Positions 24,631 to 36,701 of a DNA stretch of 64,000 nucleotides are shown piece by piece. The stretch covers positions 1,340,001 through 1,404,000 of the forward strand of contig NZ_CP040058.1 in the NCBI RefSeq assembly GCF_005280655.1. The letters are read 5' to 3'. Source of the stretch: Anaerostipes rhamnosivorans. GTDB taxonomy: Bacteria; Bacillota; Clostridia; Lachnospirales; Lachnospiraceae. Each line of letters begins with the position of its first letter. Within the stretch, counting starts at the first letter, position 1. The notes beneath the pieces are model-generated. The model searched no databases, was not told the DNA's origin, and saw only the letters and a list, made by a program, of their open reading frames with translations. A program made the position numbers and the translations under genes.

Positions 24631-26304
24631 ATGAGTACATTAGATCATGTAGGGAACCTATTTGCCTTCGCCGGCGGACTAGGTATGTTTCTCTATGGAA
24701 TGAATGTGATGGCAGATGGCCTTCAGAAGACCGCCGGAAATAAAATGAGGCAGCTTCTGGGATATCTGACCAACAACCGCTTTTTAGGAGTTTTAGTGGG
24801 AGCTTTGGTCACAGCCATCATCCAGAGCAGTTCGGCAACAACTGTCATGGTCGTAGGTTTTGTAAATGCCGGGATCATGAATCTTACCCAGGCAGCAGGC
24901 GTTATCATGGGAGCAAACGTCGGAACCACGATTACCGCATGGCTTGTATCAGCCAATGAATGGGCAGGCGCATTAAAACCAGAATTTTTTGCCCCTTTGA
25001 TCCTGGCCATCGGCGCATTTATTGTAACTTTTTCAAATAAACAAAAACTGAGCCAAAAGGCAGAGATTGCCGTTGGTTTTGGTGTACTTTTCATTGGGCT
25101 TTCCTTTATGTCCAGTTCGATCGGGGTTTACCAGAGCAGCCCGGTCTTTTCGAAAGCGTTTGAGATCCTTGGAGGTAATCCATTTCTCGGGATTTTGGTC
25201 GGAGCAGTGGTAACAGCGGTTATCCAGAGCTCTTCTGCATCTGTGGGTATCCTGCAGACACTTGCCATGAAGGGGATCGTCAACTGGCGTTCCGCAGTCT
25301 TTATCACTCTCGGACAGAATATCGGTACATGTATCACCGCACTTTTATCCAGTGCAGGAGCCAATAAAACAGCAAAGAGAGCCGCAGTGATTCATTTGTC
25401 CTTTAATATTATCGGTGCAGGTATCTATGGAATTATCATGACAATTTTCTTTGGAGTGTTTGATAATCTGGCTATGCAGCACATCACAAGTACGGAGATT
25501 TCGATCTTTCACTCTATTTTTAATGTGTCCGTCACAGTGCTTTTATTCCCATTTGCCAATGTTTTGGTAAAACTGTCAGGATTGATCATCCATGAGGAGC
25601 CGGAAGACGAAGAGGATGAAGAAGTAGAAGAAATGGTTTTGCGCCACCTGGATCCGCGTATTTTGGAGACTCCTTCTTTTGCAGTGGAGAATGCTGTAAA
25701 GGAAGTGGTGCGTATGGGTGATATTGTGCTGAAGAATATGAAGCGCGTCACAAAAGAAGCCATGAATCCGCAGCCAAGTGAAAAACAGCTGGACAAGGTG
25801 TTCAGGGACGAGAAGGTCATCAACCATCTGGAAACCATGATCACTGGCTATCTGGTAAAGATCAGCAATCTGGCGCTGACGGAGAAGCAGAGCAAGATTG
25901 TCACTGACTTGTTTTATACAATTTCTGACATTGAGAGGGCGGGAGATCACGTTGAGAATATTGCAGAATTCATGCAGATGAAGCATGACGATAAAATTGC
26001 TTTCTCAGACCTCGCTAAGGACGAATTGCACAAAATGACGGCTCAAGTCATTAAAACTTTTGATTATGCGATCCGTGCCATTGAAAATGATGATGTGGAG
26101 ATCGCGAAACAGGCTCTCATGGGAGAGGAAGAAGTCGACCGGATGGAGAAGCAGTACCGAAAACAGCATATTGAACGGCTGGAGAGGGAATCCTGTGTAC
26201 CTGAGGCTGGTGTGATCTACATCGATATGATGACCAGTTTGGAGCGTATTTCTGACTATGCAGATAATATTGCCAATTATATCATCGATGAAAATGAGAA
26301 ATAA
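24631..26304 (+). CDS. Na/Pi-cotransporter family protein with PhoU domain
   Basis: A 557-residue protein. Residues ~1-310 hold two inverted Na/Pi-cotransporter repeats, each with an IIQSSSATTV-type or VIQSSSASVG-type motif, and about nine membrane segments. An acidic linker (EDEEDEEVEE) leads to a cytoplasmic PhoU-like helical domain (residues ~345-550) with ISDIERAGDHVENIAEF and LERISDYADNIANYI, the PhoU metal motifs. It moves phosphate with sodium, probably out of the cell in bacteria. GGAGGA precedes ATG 24631. The upstream AT-rich region contains TTAACA...TGTTAA, which resembles half-sites of phosphate-response boxes; this is weak evidence. Confidence 0.9.
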   Translation: MSTLDHVGNLFAFAGGLGMFLYGMNVMADGLQKTAGNKMRQLLGYLTNNRFLGVLVGALVTAIIQSSSATTVMVVGFVNAGIMNLTQAAGVIMGANVGTTITAWLVSANEWAGALKPEFFAPLILAIGAFIVTFSNKQKLSQKAEIAVGFGVLFIGLSFMSSSIGVYQSSPVFSKAFEILGGNPFLGILVGAVVTAVIQSSSASVGILQTLAMKGIVNWRSAVFITLGQNIGTCITALLSSAGANKTAKRAAVIHLSFNIIGAGIYGIIMTIFFGVFDNLAMQHITSTEISIFHSIFNVSVTVLLFPFANVLVKLSGLIIHEEPEDEEDEEVEEMVLRHLDPRILETPSFAVENAVKEVVRMGDIVLKNMKRVTKEAMNPQPSEKQLDKVFRDEKVINHLETMITGYLVKISNLALTEKQSKIVTDLFYTISDIERAGDHVENIAEFMQMKHDDKIAFSDLAKDELHKMTAQVIKTFDYAIRAIENDDVEIAKQALMGEEEVDRMEKQYRKQHIERLERESCVPEAGVIYIDMMTSLERISDYADNIANYIIDENEK

Positions 26305-26409
26305 AAGATTTTAGTAATCTTGTACAAAGGTATGATTTTGTATACATGAGAGAAATACTAAAATAGGCTTGATATTTTTGGACATATTGTTTAAAATAAA
26401 AAGGAAGTT

Positions 26410-27491
<1,082 letters not shown>

Positions 27492-27560
27492 GCTTCTACA
27501 CTTTTGTGAGGACAAGCCTCAGAAGTCAGTGTAATATTCTGTAATATTATAAAGACTCAA

Positions 27561-27597
27561 ACGGGTCCGGTCTTTTTGGACCGGACCGTTTTTTTAT
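27561..27597 (+). terminator. terminator after gap
   Basis: ACGGGTCCGGTC pairs with GACCGGACCGT (one bulge) around a short T loop, followed by TTTTTTT. It is a very strong intrinsic terminator between gap and pgk. Confidence 0.9.
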
Positions 27598-27629
27598 TCC
27601 ATAGGAAGACTTTTTAGTCCTTCCTATAA
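27594..27629 (+). repeat. partial copy of the TTATTC hairpin repeat
   Basis: TTATTCCATAGGAAG directly follows the gap terminator and folds back on AGTCCTTCCTAT. The left arm equals that of the copy at 57338, but the 3' half of the longer repeat (TTATGCACACAAAT) is missing. Confidence 0.5.
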
Positions 27630-27650
27630 GAAATCCTAGGAGGAAAGAAC

Positions 27651-28844
27651 ATGTTAAACAAGAAATCAGTAGATGATATCAACGTAAAAGGAAAAAAAGT
27701 CTTAGTGCGCTGTGACTTCAACGTTCCGCTTCAGGATGGAAAGATCACAGATGAGAACCGTCTTGTGGCAGCACTTCCTACACTAAAGAAGTTAATTGCT
27801 GACGGCGGAAAGCTGATCCTCTGCTCACACTTAGGAAAACCAAAAGGGGAACCGAAACCGGAGTTATCTCTTGCGCCAGTAGCAGAAAGATTAAGCGAGT
27901 TATTAGGACAGGAAGTAAAGTTTGCTGCAGATGACAACGTGGTAGGACCGAATGCAAAAGCTGCGGTAGAAGGAATGCAGGACGGGGATGTCATTTTACT
28001 TCAGAATACACGCTACAGAGCAGAAGAGACAAAGAATGGAGAAGAGTTCAGCAAAGAACTTGCAAGTCTCTGCGATGTTTTTGTTAATGATGCTTTTGGT
28101 ACCGCTCATAGAGCTCACTGCTCTAACGTGGGAGTTACAAAGTTCGTGGACACTGCAGTTGTAGGATATTTAATGCAGAAAGAGATTGATTTCTTAGGAA
28201 ATGCGGTCAACAATCCGGAACGTCCTATGGTCGCTATCTTGGGAGGAGCAAAGGTTTCCTCTAAGATCTCTGTGATCAATAACCTGCTAGACAAAGTCGA
28301 TACTTTGATCATCGGCGGAGGTATGGCATATACTTTCATGAAAGCATTGGGAGAAGAAGTTGGAGATTCCCTTCTGGAAGCTGACTACTTAGACTACGCA
28401 AAAGAAATGATGGACAAGGCAAAAGAAAAAGGTGTGAACTTACTGATTCCTGTTGACACTGTAGTTGCTGATGACTTCTCAAATGACGCCAACATCAAAA
28501 CTGTTGAGAGAGGCGGAATCGAAGCAGGATGGCAGGGACTTGACATCGGACCAAAGACAAGAGAACTGTTTTCAAATGCACTGAAAGATGCCAAGACTGT
28601 AGTATGGAACGGACCGATGGGATGCTTTGAGATGCCGAACTTTGCAGCAGGAACCGTTGCAGTTGCAGAAGCACTGGCAGAGATCGACGCTACAACTATC
28701 ATTGGCGGAGGAGATTCCGCAGCGGCAGTTAACCAGCTCGGATTCGGAGATAAGATGACTCATATCTCTACAGGTGGTGGAGCATCACTGGAATTCCTGG
28801 AAGGAAAAGAATTACCAGGCGTTGCAGCGGCAAACGATAAATAA
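27651..28844 (+). CDS. pgk: phosphoglycerate kinase
   Basis: A 397-residue [18 protein letters not shown] near residue 17-31, [10 protein letters not shown] near 60, [16 protein letters not shown] near 145, and the C-terminal [14 protein letters not shown] and [18 protein letters not shown] nucleotide-binding motifs are all present. It makes ATP from 1,3-bisphosphoglycerate. AGGAGG precedes ATG 27651. tpiA follows after 41 bp without a terminator, so the two form an operon. Confidence 0.97.
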   Translation: MLNKKSVDDINVKGKKVLVRCDFNVPLQDGKITDENRLVAALPTLKKLIADGGKLILCSHLGKPKGEPKPELSLAPVAERLSELLGQEVKFAADDNVVGPNAKAAVEGMQDGDVILLQNTRYRAEETKNGEEFSKELASLCDVFVNDAFGTAHRAHCSNVGVTKFVDTAVVGYLMQKEIDFLGNAVNNPERPMVAILGGAKVSSKISVINNLLDKVDTLIIGGGMAYTFMKALGEEVGDSLLEADYLDYAKEMMDKAKEKGVNLLIPVDTVVADDFSNDANIKTVERGGIEAGWQGLDIGPKTRELFSNALKDAKTVVWNGPMGCFEMPNFAAGTVAVAEALAEIDATTIIGGGDSAAAVNQLGFGDKMTHISTGGGASLEFLEGKELPGVAAANDK

Positions 28845-28885
28845 GCACTGTACACTTATTGAAAGTAATCGGAGGATATAGCATT

Positions 28886-29632
28886 ATGCGTAAAACAATC
28901 GTAGCAGGAAACTGGAAAATGAACAAAACACCTAGCGAGACAGTAGCTTTAGTTAATGAATTAAAGCCATTGGTAGCAAGCGAGGTTTCAGATGTTGTCT
29001 TCTGTGTGCCGGCCATCTGTATTCCGGCAGCACTGGAAGCTGCAAAAGGAAGTAACATCAACATCGGCGCTGAGAACATGTATTTTGAAGAGAGCGGCGC
29101 TTACACAGGCGAGATCGCTCCGAATATGTTAACAGACTTAGGTGTGAAATATGTTATCATCGGACATTCTGAGAGAAGAGAATATTTTGCAGAAACAGAT
29201 GAGACAGTGAATAAAAAAGTCTTAAAAGCTTTTGAACATGGAATTACTCCAATCGTTTGCTGCGGTGAGACACTTGCTCAGAGAGAGCAGGGTGTGACCA
29301 TCGATTTCGTACGCCAGCAGATCAAGATCGCATTCCAGGGTGTGACTGCTGACCAGGCAAAGACAGCTGTCATTGCATACGAACCGATCTGGGCTATCGG
29401 AACAGGAAAAGTTGCGACGACAGAACAGGCTCAGGAAGTATGTAAAGCGATCCGTGAGTGCATCGCTGAAGTATACGATCAGGCAACAGCGGACGCTATT
29501 CGTATCCAGTACGGCGGTTCTGTATCCGCTGCAAGTGCACCAGAATTATTTGCACAGGAAGACATCGATGGAGGATTAGTCGGTGGAGCTGCTTTAAAAC
29601 CAGACTTTGGTAAGATCGTGAATTACAAATAA
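28886..29632 (+). CDS. tpiA: triose-phosphate isomerase
   Basis: A 248-residue [12 protein letters not shown] holds the N-terminal Lys, [11 protein letters not shown] the catalytic His, [14 protein letters not shown] the catalytic Glu and phosphate loop, and QYGGSVSA and GLVGGAAL the C-terminal phosphate-binding loops. It interconverts dihydroxyacetone-P and glyceraldehyde-3-P. I chose ATG 28886 because GGAGG lies 9 nt upstream; an earlier in-frame start at 28859 has none. A terminator at 29656 ends the pgk-tpiA transcript. Confidence 0.97.
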   Translation: MRKTIVAGNWKMNKTPSETVALVNELKPLVASEVSDVVFCVPAICIPAALEAAKGSNINIGAENMYFEESGAYTGEIAPNMLTDLGVKYVIIGHSERREYFAETDETVNKKVLKAFEHGITPIVCCGETLAQREQGVTIDFVRQQIKIAFQGVTADQAKTAVIAYEPIWAIGTGKVATTEQAQEVCKAIRECIAEVYDQATADAIRIQYGGSVSAASAPELFAQEDIDGGLVGGAALKPDFGKIVNYK

Positions 29633-29655
29633 TGATTTAAGTGAATTAATAATTT

Positions 29656-29691
29656 CCCGCAGATATCTCATAAAGTGTCTGCGGGATTTTT
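29656..29691 (+). terminator. terminator after tpiA
   Basis: CCCGCAGA (29656-29663) pairs with TCTGCGGG (29678-29685) and is followed by ATTTTT. Confidence 0.85.
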
Positions 29692-29706
29692 GTAAGTTTA
29701 TGGAGA

Positions 29707-29735
29707 TTGAATTTATTATCATATTGAGATATAAT
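29707..29735 (+). promoter_or_regulatory. promoter of the toxin-antitoxin pair
   Basis: TTGAAT (29707-29712), a 17-nt spacer and TATAAT (29730-29735), 28 bp ahead of the antitoxin start codon. Confidence 0.75.
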
Positions 29736-29762
29736 ATGACTATAGAGAAAGTGGGTGATGTT

Positions 29763-30032
29763 ATGCAGCCAGAAATCAGGCCGTCAGCAGATTTGAGAAA
29801 TCATTATAGTGAAATATCAAAGCAATGTAAGGAATCAAGAGAGCCGATCGTTATCACGGTAAATGGACGTGGAGATACGGTTGTCCTTGGTATTCAACAA
29901 TATAATCAAATGAAGGCTGAATTAGAGTTATTGAGAACTTTGGCGGAAGCCGAGGATGACGTGAAAAACGGAAGACTCGAGCCAGTTCAGGAAACTTTTG
30001 ATGGCATCCGGTCTGCCCTCCAATCAAGGTGA
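29763..30032 (+). CDS. Phd/YefM-type antitoxin
   Basis: An 89-residue antitoxin. IRPSADLRNHYSEISKQCKE and PIVITVNGRGDTVVLGIQQY form the Phd/YefM DNA-binding fold; the acidic C-terminal part (LLRTLAEAEDDVKNGRLEP) would be the toxin-binding region. I chose ATG 29763, with GGTGATG upstream and 28 bp from the promoter -10; an earlier in-frame ATG at 29700 lies before the promoter. It is paired with a RelE/ParE-type toxin 6 bp downstream. Members of this family repress their own operon. Confidence 0.88.
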   Translation: MQPEIRPSADLRNHYSEISKQCKESREPIVITVNGRGDTVVLGIQQYNQMKAELELLRTLAEAEDDVKNGRLEPVQETFDGIRSALQSR

Positions 30033-30038
30033 CAGGAT

Positions 30039-30350
30039 ATGGCATTTCAAATAATACGAACAGATAAATTTGAAGATCAGCTGAGGGATATTATATTTTA
30101 CATTGCTGCTGATTCAGGTGACAACAAGATTGCCCTGGCTTATTTGGACAAAATAGAAAAACGTGTCATCCAGCTAAAAGATGTTCCATGCTCAGGCAGC
30201 ACTCCAAGATACTCTATTTTGAAAAAGCAGGGATACCGGGTTCTTATTGTAGAACGTCATCTGATTTTCTACAAAGTAAATGAGACAAATAAAAATGTCA
30301 TAATTTATGCAATCGTAGATGGAAAAAGGGAATATAAAAACCTGATATGA
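30039..30350 (+). CDS. RelE/ParE-family toxin
   Basis: A 103-residue toxin. It opens with FQIIRTDKFEDQLRDIIFYI, has the central DKIEKRVIQLKDVPCSGS helix region, and ends YRVLIVERHLIFYKVNE and VIIYAIVDGKREYKNLI, the standard RelE/ParE layout. RelE members cut mRNA at the ribosome and ParE members poison gyrase; sequence alone does not decide which. The start at ATG 30039 follows the antitoxin by 6 bp. The pair sits inside the glycolytic gene cluster between tpiA and gpmI. Confidence 0.88.
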   Translation: MAFQIIRTDKFEDQLRDIIFYIAADSGDNKIALAYLDKIEKRVIQLKDVPCSGSTPRYSILKKQGYRVLIVERHLIFYKVNETNKNVIIYAIVDGKREYKNLI

Positions 30351-30368
30351 TTTATATGAATTCCCTGG

Positions 30369-30397
30369 TTGAATTCATTCTCAAAAATCGTTATAAT
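30369..30397 (+). promoter_or_regulatory. promoter of gpmI
   Basis: TTGAAT (30369-30374), a 17-nt spacer and TATAAT (30392-30397). This lets gpmI be transcribed independently of the preceding toxin genes. Confidence 0.75.
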
Positions 30398-30443
30398 ATT
30401 AACGGACTATAAAAAGAGATCAATGAAGATAAAGGAGATTACA

Positions 30444-31985
30444 ATGAGTAAAAAACCAACGGTATTAATGATATTAGATGGTTATGGACTGAATGATAAT
30501 AAAGAGGGCAATGCCATTGCGGCGGCTAACACTCCGGTTATGGACGAACTGATGAAGACTTGCCCGTTTGTCCCTGGAAATGCTTCTGGCATGGCTGTAG
30601 GGCTTCCGGATGGTCAGATGGGGAATTCCGAAGTAGGACATCTAAATATGGGTGCAGGAAGGATCGTATATCAGGAACTTACCAGGATCACTAAAGAAAT
30701 CCAGGACGGCGATTTCTTTGAAAACGAAGCACTGCTCCAGGCAGTGGAAAACTGTAAAAAGAACGGCAGCGCCCTTCATGCTATGGGTCTGGTTTCCGAC
30801 GGAGGAGTACATAGCCATAATACTCATCTGTATGGTCTGCTGGAACTTGCGAAGAGAAATAATATCGATAAAGTATATGTGCATGCATTCTTAGATGGAC
30901 GTGACACAGCTCCGACTTCTGGAAAAGGATTTGTTGAAGAACTGGAAGCAAAGATGAAAGAGATCGGGGTCGGTAAAGTTGCGACTGTTTCAGGACGTTA
31001 CTATGCTATGGACCGTGATAACCGCTGGGACCGTGTGGAGAAGGCCTATAAAGCCCTTGTCATGGGAGAAGGTGTGATGAAAGATTCTGCCGTGGATGCT
31101 ATTGCGGATTCTTACAAAGAAGAAGTCAATGACGAGTTTGTTTTACCGACTGTTATCACAGAAAATGGAGAGCCAACCGCTACTATTAAGGAAAATGACT
31201 CTGTTGTTTTCTTCAACTTCCGCCCGGATCGTGCAAGAGAGATTACTAGAGCAATCTGTGACGACAAGTTTGACAGCTTTGAACGTCCAAACGGATATTT
31301 TAAGACAACTTTCGTTTGTTTTACAGAATATGATGCAACAATTCCGAACAAGATTGTAGCATTCCACAAAGTTGAGATCAAGAATACATTTGGGGAGTTC
31401 TTGGCAAAACAAGGATTAAAACAGCTTCGTCTGGCTGAGACAGAGAAATATGCACATGTGACATTCTTCTTTAACGGAGGCGTAGAGGTTCCGAATGAGG
31501 GAGAGGAGAGAACTCTGGTTAAATCCCCATCTGTGGCAACCTATGACCTGCAGCCGGAGATGAGTGCTTTGGAAGTGGGAAGCAAACTTGTGGAAGCGAT
31601 TGAGTCCGATCAGTATGATGTGATCATCATTAACTTTGCAAACCCTGACATGGTAGGCCATACTGGTATCTGCGAAGCGGCAGTAAAAGCCATTGAGACC
31701 GTTGATGGATGCGTGGGAAGAGCAGTGGAAGCCATCAAAAAGGTGGATGGACAGATGTTCATCTGTGCAGACCACGGAAATGCGGAACAGTTGGTTGACT
31801 ACGTGACCGGCGCTCCGTTTACTGCTCATACGATCAATCAGGTACCGTTTATCTTAGTAAACTACAAGGAAGGTGTAAAACTGAGAGAAGGCGGATGTTT
31901 GGCCGACATTGCTCCGACTTTGATCGAAATGATGGGTCTTGAGCAGCCGGAAGAAATGACAGGAAAGTCTTTATTAGTGAAATAA
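30444..31985 (+). CDS. gpmI: 2,3-bisphosphoglycerate-independent phosphoglycerate mutase
   Basis: A 513-residue iPGM of the alkaline phosphatase superfamily. VLMILDGYGLN gives a metal-binding Asp, GQMGNSEVGHLNMGAGR holds the catalytic Ser near residue 61, and HAFLDGRDTAPTSG, FNFRPDRAREITR, NFANPDMVGHTG and CADHGNAEQL provide the substrate and Mn ligands. It interconverts 3- and 2-phosphoglycerate. I chose ATG 30444 (MSKKPTVLM) behind AAAGGAG. It is the normal clostridial enzyme and its length is typical. Confidence 0.97.
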   Translation: MSKKPTVLMILDGYGLNDNKEGNAIAAANTPVMDELMKTCPFVPGNASGMAVGLPDGQMGNSEVGHLNMGAGRIVYQELTRITKEIQDGDFFENEALLQAVENCKKNGSALHAMGLVSDGGVHSHNTHLYGLLELAKRNNIDKVYVHAFLDGRDTAPTSGKGFVEELEAKMKEIGVGKVATVSGRYYAMDRDNRWDRVEKAYKALVMGEGVMKDSAVDAIADSYKEEVNDEFVLPTVITENGEPTATIKENDSVVFFNFRPDRAREITRAICDDKFDSFERPNGYFKTTFVCFTEYDATIPNKIVAFHKVEIKNTFGEFLAKQGLKQLRLAETEKYAHVTFFFNGGVEVPNEGEERTLVKSPSVATYDLQPEMSALEVGSKLVEAIESDQYDVIIINFANPDMVGHTGICEAAVKAIETVDGCVGRAVEAIKKVDGQMFICADHGNAEQLVDYVTGAPFTAHTINQVPFILVNYKEGVKLREGGCLADIAPTLIEMMGLEQPEEMTGKSLLVK

Positions 31986-31999
31986 ATCGTTTTATGGAA

Positions 32000-32038
32000 G
32001 GGAGCAGTGTGTTTTTTCATGCACACTGCTCTCTTTTT
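32000..32038 (+). terminator. terminator after gpmI
   Basis: GGGAGCAGTGTG pairs with CACACTGCTCTC around a T-rich loop and is followed by TTTTT. Confidence 0.88.
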
Positions 32039-32085
32039 GTATTTCAATGTATGGATCTTCATCTATCTGGATAAAATACTACTAA

Positions 32086-33405
<1,320 letters not shown>

Positions 33406-33493
33406 AGGTACAGCGGTATAATAAAAATAAATAAAGTATTTCATGGACTTACATGGAATATTCCCGTATATGGAGAAGAGACCTCAGGAGAAG

Positions 33494-33525
33494 CAGGACA
33501 GCGGTGCAACGTTGTCCTGTTTTTT
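33494..33525 (+). terminator. terminator after eno
   Basis: CAGGACA...TTGTCCTG forms a stem with an internal CG/CG pairing and ends in TTTTTT, 90 bp past the eno stop. Confidence 0.75.
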
Positions 33526-33567
33526 GCAGTGCTGTCTGTTAAGAAAAGGTAAGATACTGCGGGATCC

Positions 33568-33596
33568 TTGCATTTTATGGAAAGGTGTGCTAGAAT
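33568..33596 (+). promoter_or_regulatory. promoter of secG
   Basis: TTGCAT (33568-33573), a 17-nt spacer and TAGAAT (33591-33596), about 37 bp upstream of the secG start. Confidence 0.75.
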
Positions 33597-33633
33597 AATC
33601 AGCAGTGAGCAGAAACATTAGGAGGAAAAGGCA

Positions 33634-33870
33634 ATGAAAATGGCATTAACTATACTGTTTTTGGTATCGTGTATTGTTCTGATTATATTAGTATTGATGC
33701 AAGAAGGAAAAGAAGCCGGATTGGGATCTCTGACAGGATCAACGATCTCCGGTACGTATTGGAGCAAGAACAAAGGCCGCTCCAGAGAAGGAAGCATTAT
33801 AAAAGCGACGACTGTTTTTACAGTGATCTTTTTTGTGACAGCAGCTCTTCTTTGTTCCAGATTTCTTTAG
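33634..33870 (+). CDS. secG: preprotein translocase subunit SecG
   Basis: A 78-residue membrane protein with two hydrophobic segments (residues ~3-20 and ~55-75). The cytoplasmic loop holds LVLMQEGKEAGLGSLTGS, the family hallmark (LLQ.GKG.GLG.F.G). SecG assists SecYEG in protein export. AGGAGG precedes ATG 33634. It sits upstream of rnr and smpB, the usual secG-rnr-smpB-ssrA order of Firmicutes; here ssrA lies about 6 kb further on. Confidence 0.92.
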   Translation: MKMALTILFLVSCIVLIILVLMQEGKEAGLGSLTGSTISGTYWSKNKGRSREGSIIKATTVFTVIFFVTAALLCSRFL

Positions 33871-33875
33871 AATGG

Positions 33876-33917
33876 AAACACTTCTTAAAGCAGATAATGT
33901 TTAAGAAGTGTTTTTTT
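33876..33917 (+). terminator. terminator after secG
   Basis: AACACTTCTTAAA (33877-33889) pairs perfectly with TTTAAGAAGTGTT and is followed by a T run. The next repeat element begins within this T run. Confidence 0.88.
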
Positions 33918-33997
33918 ATTCTGTAGGAAGGTTCTTCCAAACTCCCTACAGAATAAAAAAGCCCTATGGGCGTTATGCACACAAATACGCAAGGAAA
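33916..33997 (+). repeat. 82-bp structured intergenic repeat, copy A
   Basis: It aligns without gaps to 57338-57419 (65 of 82 positions identical by my count). The outer stem TTATTCTGTAGG/CCTACAGAATAA is TTATTCCATAGG/CCTATGGAATAA in the other copy, so both bases of two pairs changed together. The 3' part TTATGCACACAAAT is identical in both. It lies between the secG terminator and the rnr start. It has no coding role that I can support. Confidence 0.75.
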
Positions 33998-34036
33998 TCG
34001 TTTGTCCTATATTCTGCAGAAAGAAAAGGAAAAGTT

Positions 34037-36208
34037 ATGGAAAAGGAATTATATAATCAAAGAAAAAAGAGAATCAGCGATCTGATTTATGATAAACATT
34101 ATGAGCCTATGAAACAAAAGGAAATCGGATACCTTTTACAGGTGGAGCCAGAAGACCGCAAGGAGCTTGCACAGATTCTTGGGGAGCTTGTGGATGAGGG
34201 AACTATTGAGGTTTCCAAAAGAGGCAAGTTCCGCCCGGTTACCAAAAAGACGTTAACAGGAACCTTTACCTGTACCCAGAAGGGATTTGGATTTGTCTCA
34301 GTGGAGGGAGAAGACAGCGATTTTTATATTGCTGAGAATGATATGAACGGAGCCTTCCATGAGGATACTGTTTTGATTGAGGTGACGGAAGACCAGGCCA
34401 AAAACGGAAGACGGAAAGAGGCCAGGATCATCAAGATTATTGAGCGTGGAATGAAGGAGATTGTAGGAACGTTTGAAAAAAACAAAAGTTATGGCTTTGT
34501 GGTTCCGGATAATCAAAGATTTGAAAGTGACATCTTTATTCCAAAAGAACAGTGCGGGAATCTGACGGACGGATTCAAGGTTCTTGTAGAGATCACGGAT
34601 TATGGAGATATACGAAGAAGCCCCGAAGGGAAGATCATAGAAGTTCTGGGGCACAGAGACGATCCGAGGGTGGACATCCTGTCCATTGTCAAGGCGTATA
34701 ATATCCCTACAGAGTTTGGGGAAGAGATTGTCAAGGAAGTGGAAGCGGTCCCTTCTTTTGTGGAAACATCAGCTTTGGAAGGCCGGCTGGACCTGAGGGA
34801 TTGGCAGACGGTGACCATTGATGGTGAAGATGCCAAGGATTTGGATGATGCGATTACCTTGACAAAAACAGACAGCGGATATCAGTTGGGGGTCCACATT
34901 GCGGATGTCTCTGAATATGTGACGGAACACTCAGCACTGGATAAGGAAGCACTGAAAAGAGGAACCAGTGTTTATCTGGTGGATAGAGTGATTCCGATGC
35001 TGCCTCATCAGCTGTCCAATGGAATCTGTTCCCTCAATGCAGGCACTGACCGTCTGGCGTTGAGCTGCATTATGGAACTGGATGAAAAGGGTAACCTAAA
35101 GAGCCACCGTATTGCTGAGACGGTCATTCTTGTGGACGAGCGTATGACCTATACCAGCGTAGCAGCGGTCTTGGACGGAGACGAACAGGAGCGGACACGT
35201 TATAAGGACTTTGTCCAGATGTTTGAGCAGATGAAAGAACTCTCAGATGTTTTGAGGGAACGCAGACATGAACGGGGCAGTGTGGACTTTGATTTCCCTG
35301 AGTCAAAAATTCTCTTAAACGAAGAGGGGAAAGCAATCGATGTGATTCCTGCAAAAAGAAATGCAGCCACAAAGATCATAGAAGATTTTATGCTGCTGGC
35401 CAATGAGACTGTGGCAGAGAATTTTTACTGGCAGGAGACACCGTTTGTCTACCGGACACATGACAATCCGGATGGAGAGAAGGTTCAGAAGCTGCGGACA
35501 TTTTTGGAGAATTTCGGGATTGTTCTGAAGCTGAAAAAGGATGAGATCCACCCGAAGGAAATACAAAAACTGCTGACCAAGGTGGAGGGAACTCCAGAGG
35601 AGGCACTGATCAGCCGCCTTACGTTAAGATCTATGAAACAGGCCAGATACACCACAGAGAGTTCAGGTCATTTTGGCCTGTCAACTCAGTATTACTGCCA
35701 CTTTACTTCTCCGATCCGAAGATATCCGGATCTGCAGATCCATAGGATCATAAAAGAATCTCTTCGGGGGAAGCTGAATACCAAAAGAATCCGGCATTAT
35801 GAATCCATACTTCCTAAGGTTTCTGAACAGTCTTCTAAAATGGAGCGCAGAGCGGATGAAGTAGAGAGGGAAGTAGAGAAGCTTAAAAAAACGGAGTATA
35901 TGGAGCGGCATATCGGGCAGCAGTACAAAGGTGTGATCTCCGGGGTGACCGGATGGGGCATTTATGTAGAACTGCCGAATACGATTGAAGGTATGGTCCA
36001 TGTGTCAAAGCTGCCGGGAGATTATTATAATTATAATGAGATGTCATACTCTATGGTTGGGGAGAGAACAGGGCGCACATGGAAGCTTGGACAGCCGGTA
36101 CAGATCCTGGTGACTGGAGTTGACAAGATTTTGAAAAATATTGATTTTGAGATTGTTGAGGAGGATGAACATGGCGAAGACGGGCGGAACAAAGCTGATT
36201 GCGAATAA
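34037..36208 (+). CDS. rnr: ribonuclease R
   Basis: A 723-residue RNase R. An N-terminal winged-helix region (residues ~10-60) is followed by cold-shock domains ([17 protein letters not shown] near 75; [15 protein letters not shown] near 145) and the RNB catalytic domain with [14 protein letters not shown] (Mg-binding Asp cluster, near 260). A C-terminal S1 domain has [19 protein letters not shown] near 635. It degrades structured RNA and, with tmRNA/SmpB, non-stop mRNA. I chose ATG 34037 (MEKELYNQ), where AAAGGAAAAG lies upstream. smpB overlaps its 3' end. Confidence 0.95.
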   Translation: MEKELYNQRKKRISDLIYDKHYEPMKQKEIGYLLQVEPEDRKELAQILGELVDEGTIEVSKRGKFRPVTKKTLTGTFTCTQKGFGFVSVEGEDSDFYIAENDMNGAFHEDTVLIEVTEDQAKNGRRKEARIIKIIERGMKEIVGTFEKNKSYGFVVPDNQRFESDIFIPKEQCGNLTDGFKVLVEITDYGDIRRSPEGKIIEVLGHRDDPRVDILSIVKAYNIPTEFGEEIVKEVEAVPSFVETSALEGRLDLRDWQTVTIDGEDAKDLDDAITLTKTDSGYQLGVHIADVSEYVTEHSALDKEALKRGTSVYLVDRVIPMLPHQLSNGICSLNAGTDRLALSCIMELDEKGNLKSHRIAETVILVDERMTYTSVAAVLDGDEQERTRYKDFVQMFEQMKELSDVLRERRHERGSVDFDFPESKILLNEEGKAIDVIPAKRNAATKIIEDFMLLANETVAENFYWQETPFVYRTHDNPDGEKVQKLRTFLENFGIVLKLKKDEIHPKEIQKLLTKVEGTPEEALISRLTLRSMKQARYTTESSGHFGLSTQYYCHFTSPIRRYPDLQIHRIIKESLRGKLNTKRIRHYESILPKVSEQSSKMERRADEVEREVEKLKKTEYMERHIGQQYKGVISGVTGWGIYVELPNTIEGMVHVSKLPGDYYNYNEMSYSMVGERTGRTWKLGQPVQILVTGVDKILKNIDFEIVEEDEHGEDGRNKADCE

Positions 36209-36641
36209 CAAAAAGGCACGTCATGATTACTTTGTGGAAGAGACCGTGGAAGCGGGAATTGTGCTTTTTGGAACAGAAGTAAAATCTATGAGACAGGGCC
36301 ACTGCAGTATCAAGGAAGCCTTTATCAGCATTGATAATGGAGAAATCTTTGTGAAACAGATGCATGTGAGCCCATATGAGAAGGGAAACATTTTTAACAA
36401 AGATCCATTGAGAGAAAGGAAGCTTCTGCTCCACAGTTCTGAGATTACAAGACTGATGTCAGAAGTAAACAGAAAAGGCTATACTCTGATCCCTCTCCGG
36501 GTTTATTTCAAAGGAAGCCTGGTGAAGGTAGAGGTTGGGCTTTGCCGCGGTAAGAAGCTGTATGACAAACGTCAGGATATCGCCAAGAAAGACCAGAAGA
36601 GAGAAGCCCTCAGAGACTTTAAGGTCAGAAATCTGGGATAG
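36171..36641 (+). CDS. smpB: SsrA-binding protein SmpB
   Basis: A 156-residue Smp[18 protein letters not shown] opens the OB fold, [23 protein letters not shown] follows, [12 protein letters not shown] near residue 65-75, and the C-terminal tail [18 protein letters not shown] is the helix that enters the ribosome with tmRNA. I chose ATG 36171 (MAKTGGTKL) because GAGGAGG lies 6 nt upstream. It overlaps rnr by 38 bp in another frame, so the two are co-expressed. Its RNA partner is at 42991. Confidence 0.95.
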   Translation: MAKTGGTKLIANNKKARHDYFVEETVEAGIVLFGTEVKSMRQGHCSIKEAFISIDNGEIFVKQMHVSPYEKGNIFNKDPLRERKLLLHSSEITRLMSEVNRKGYTLIPLRVYFKGSLVKVEVGLCRGKKLYDKRQDIAKKDQKREALRDFKVRNLG

Positions 36642-36701
36642 CTGCACGGAACCTCCCGGCCCTTTCCGCATATTATAGTTACAAAAGGACAGGAGGTACG
36701 T

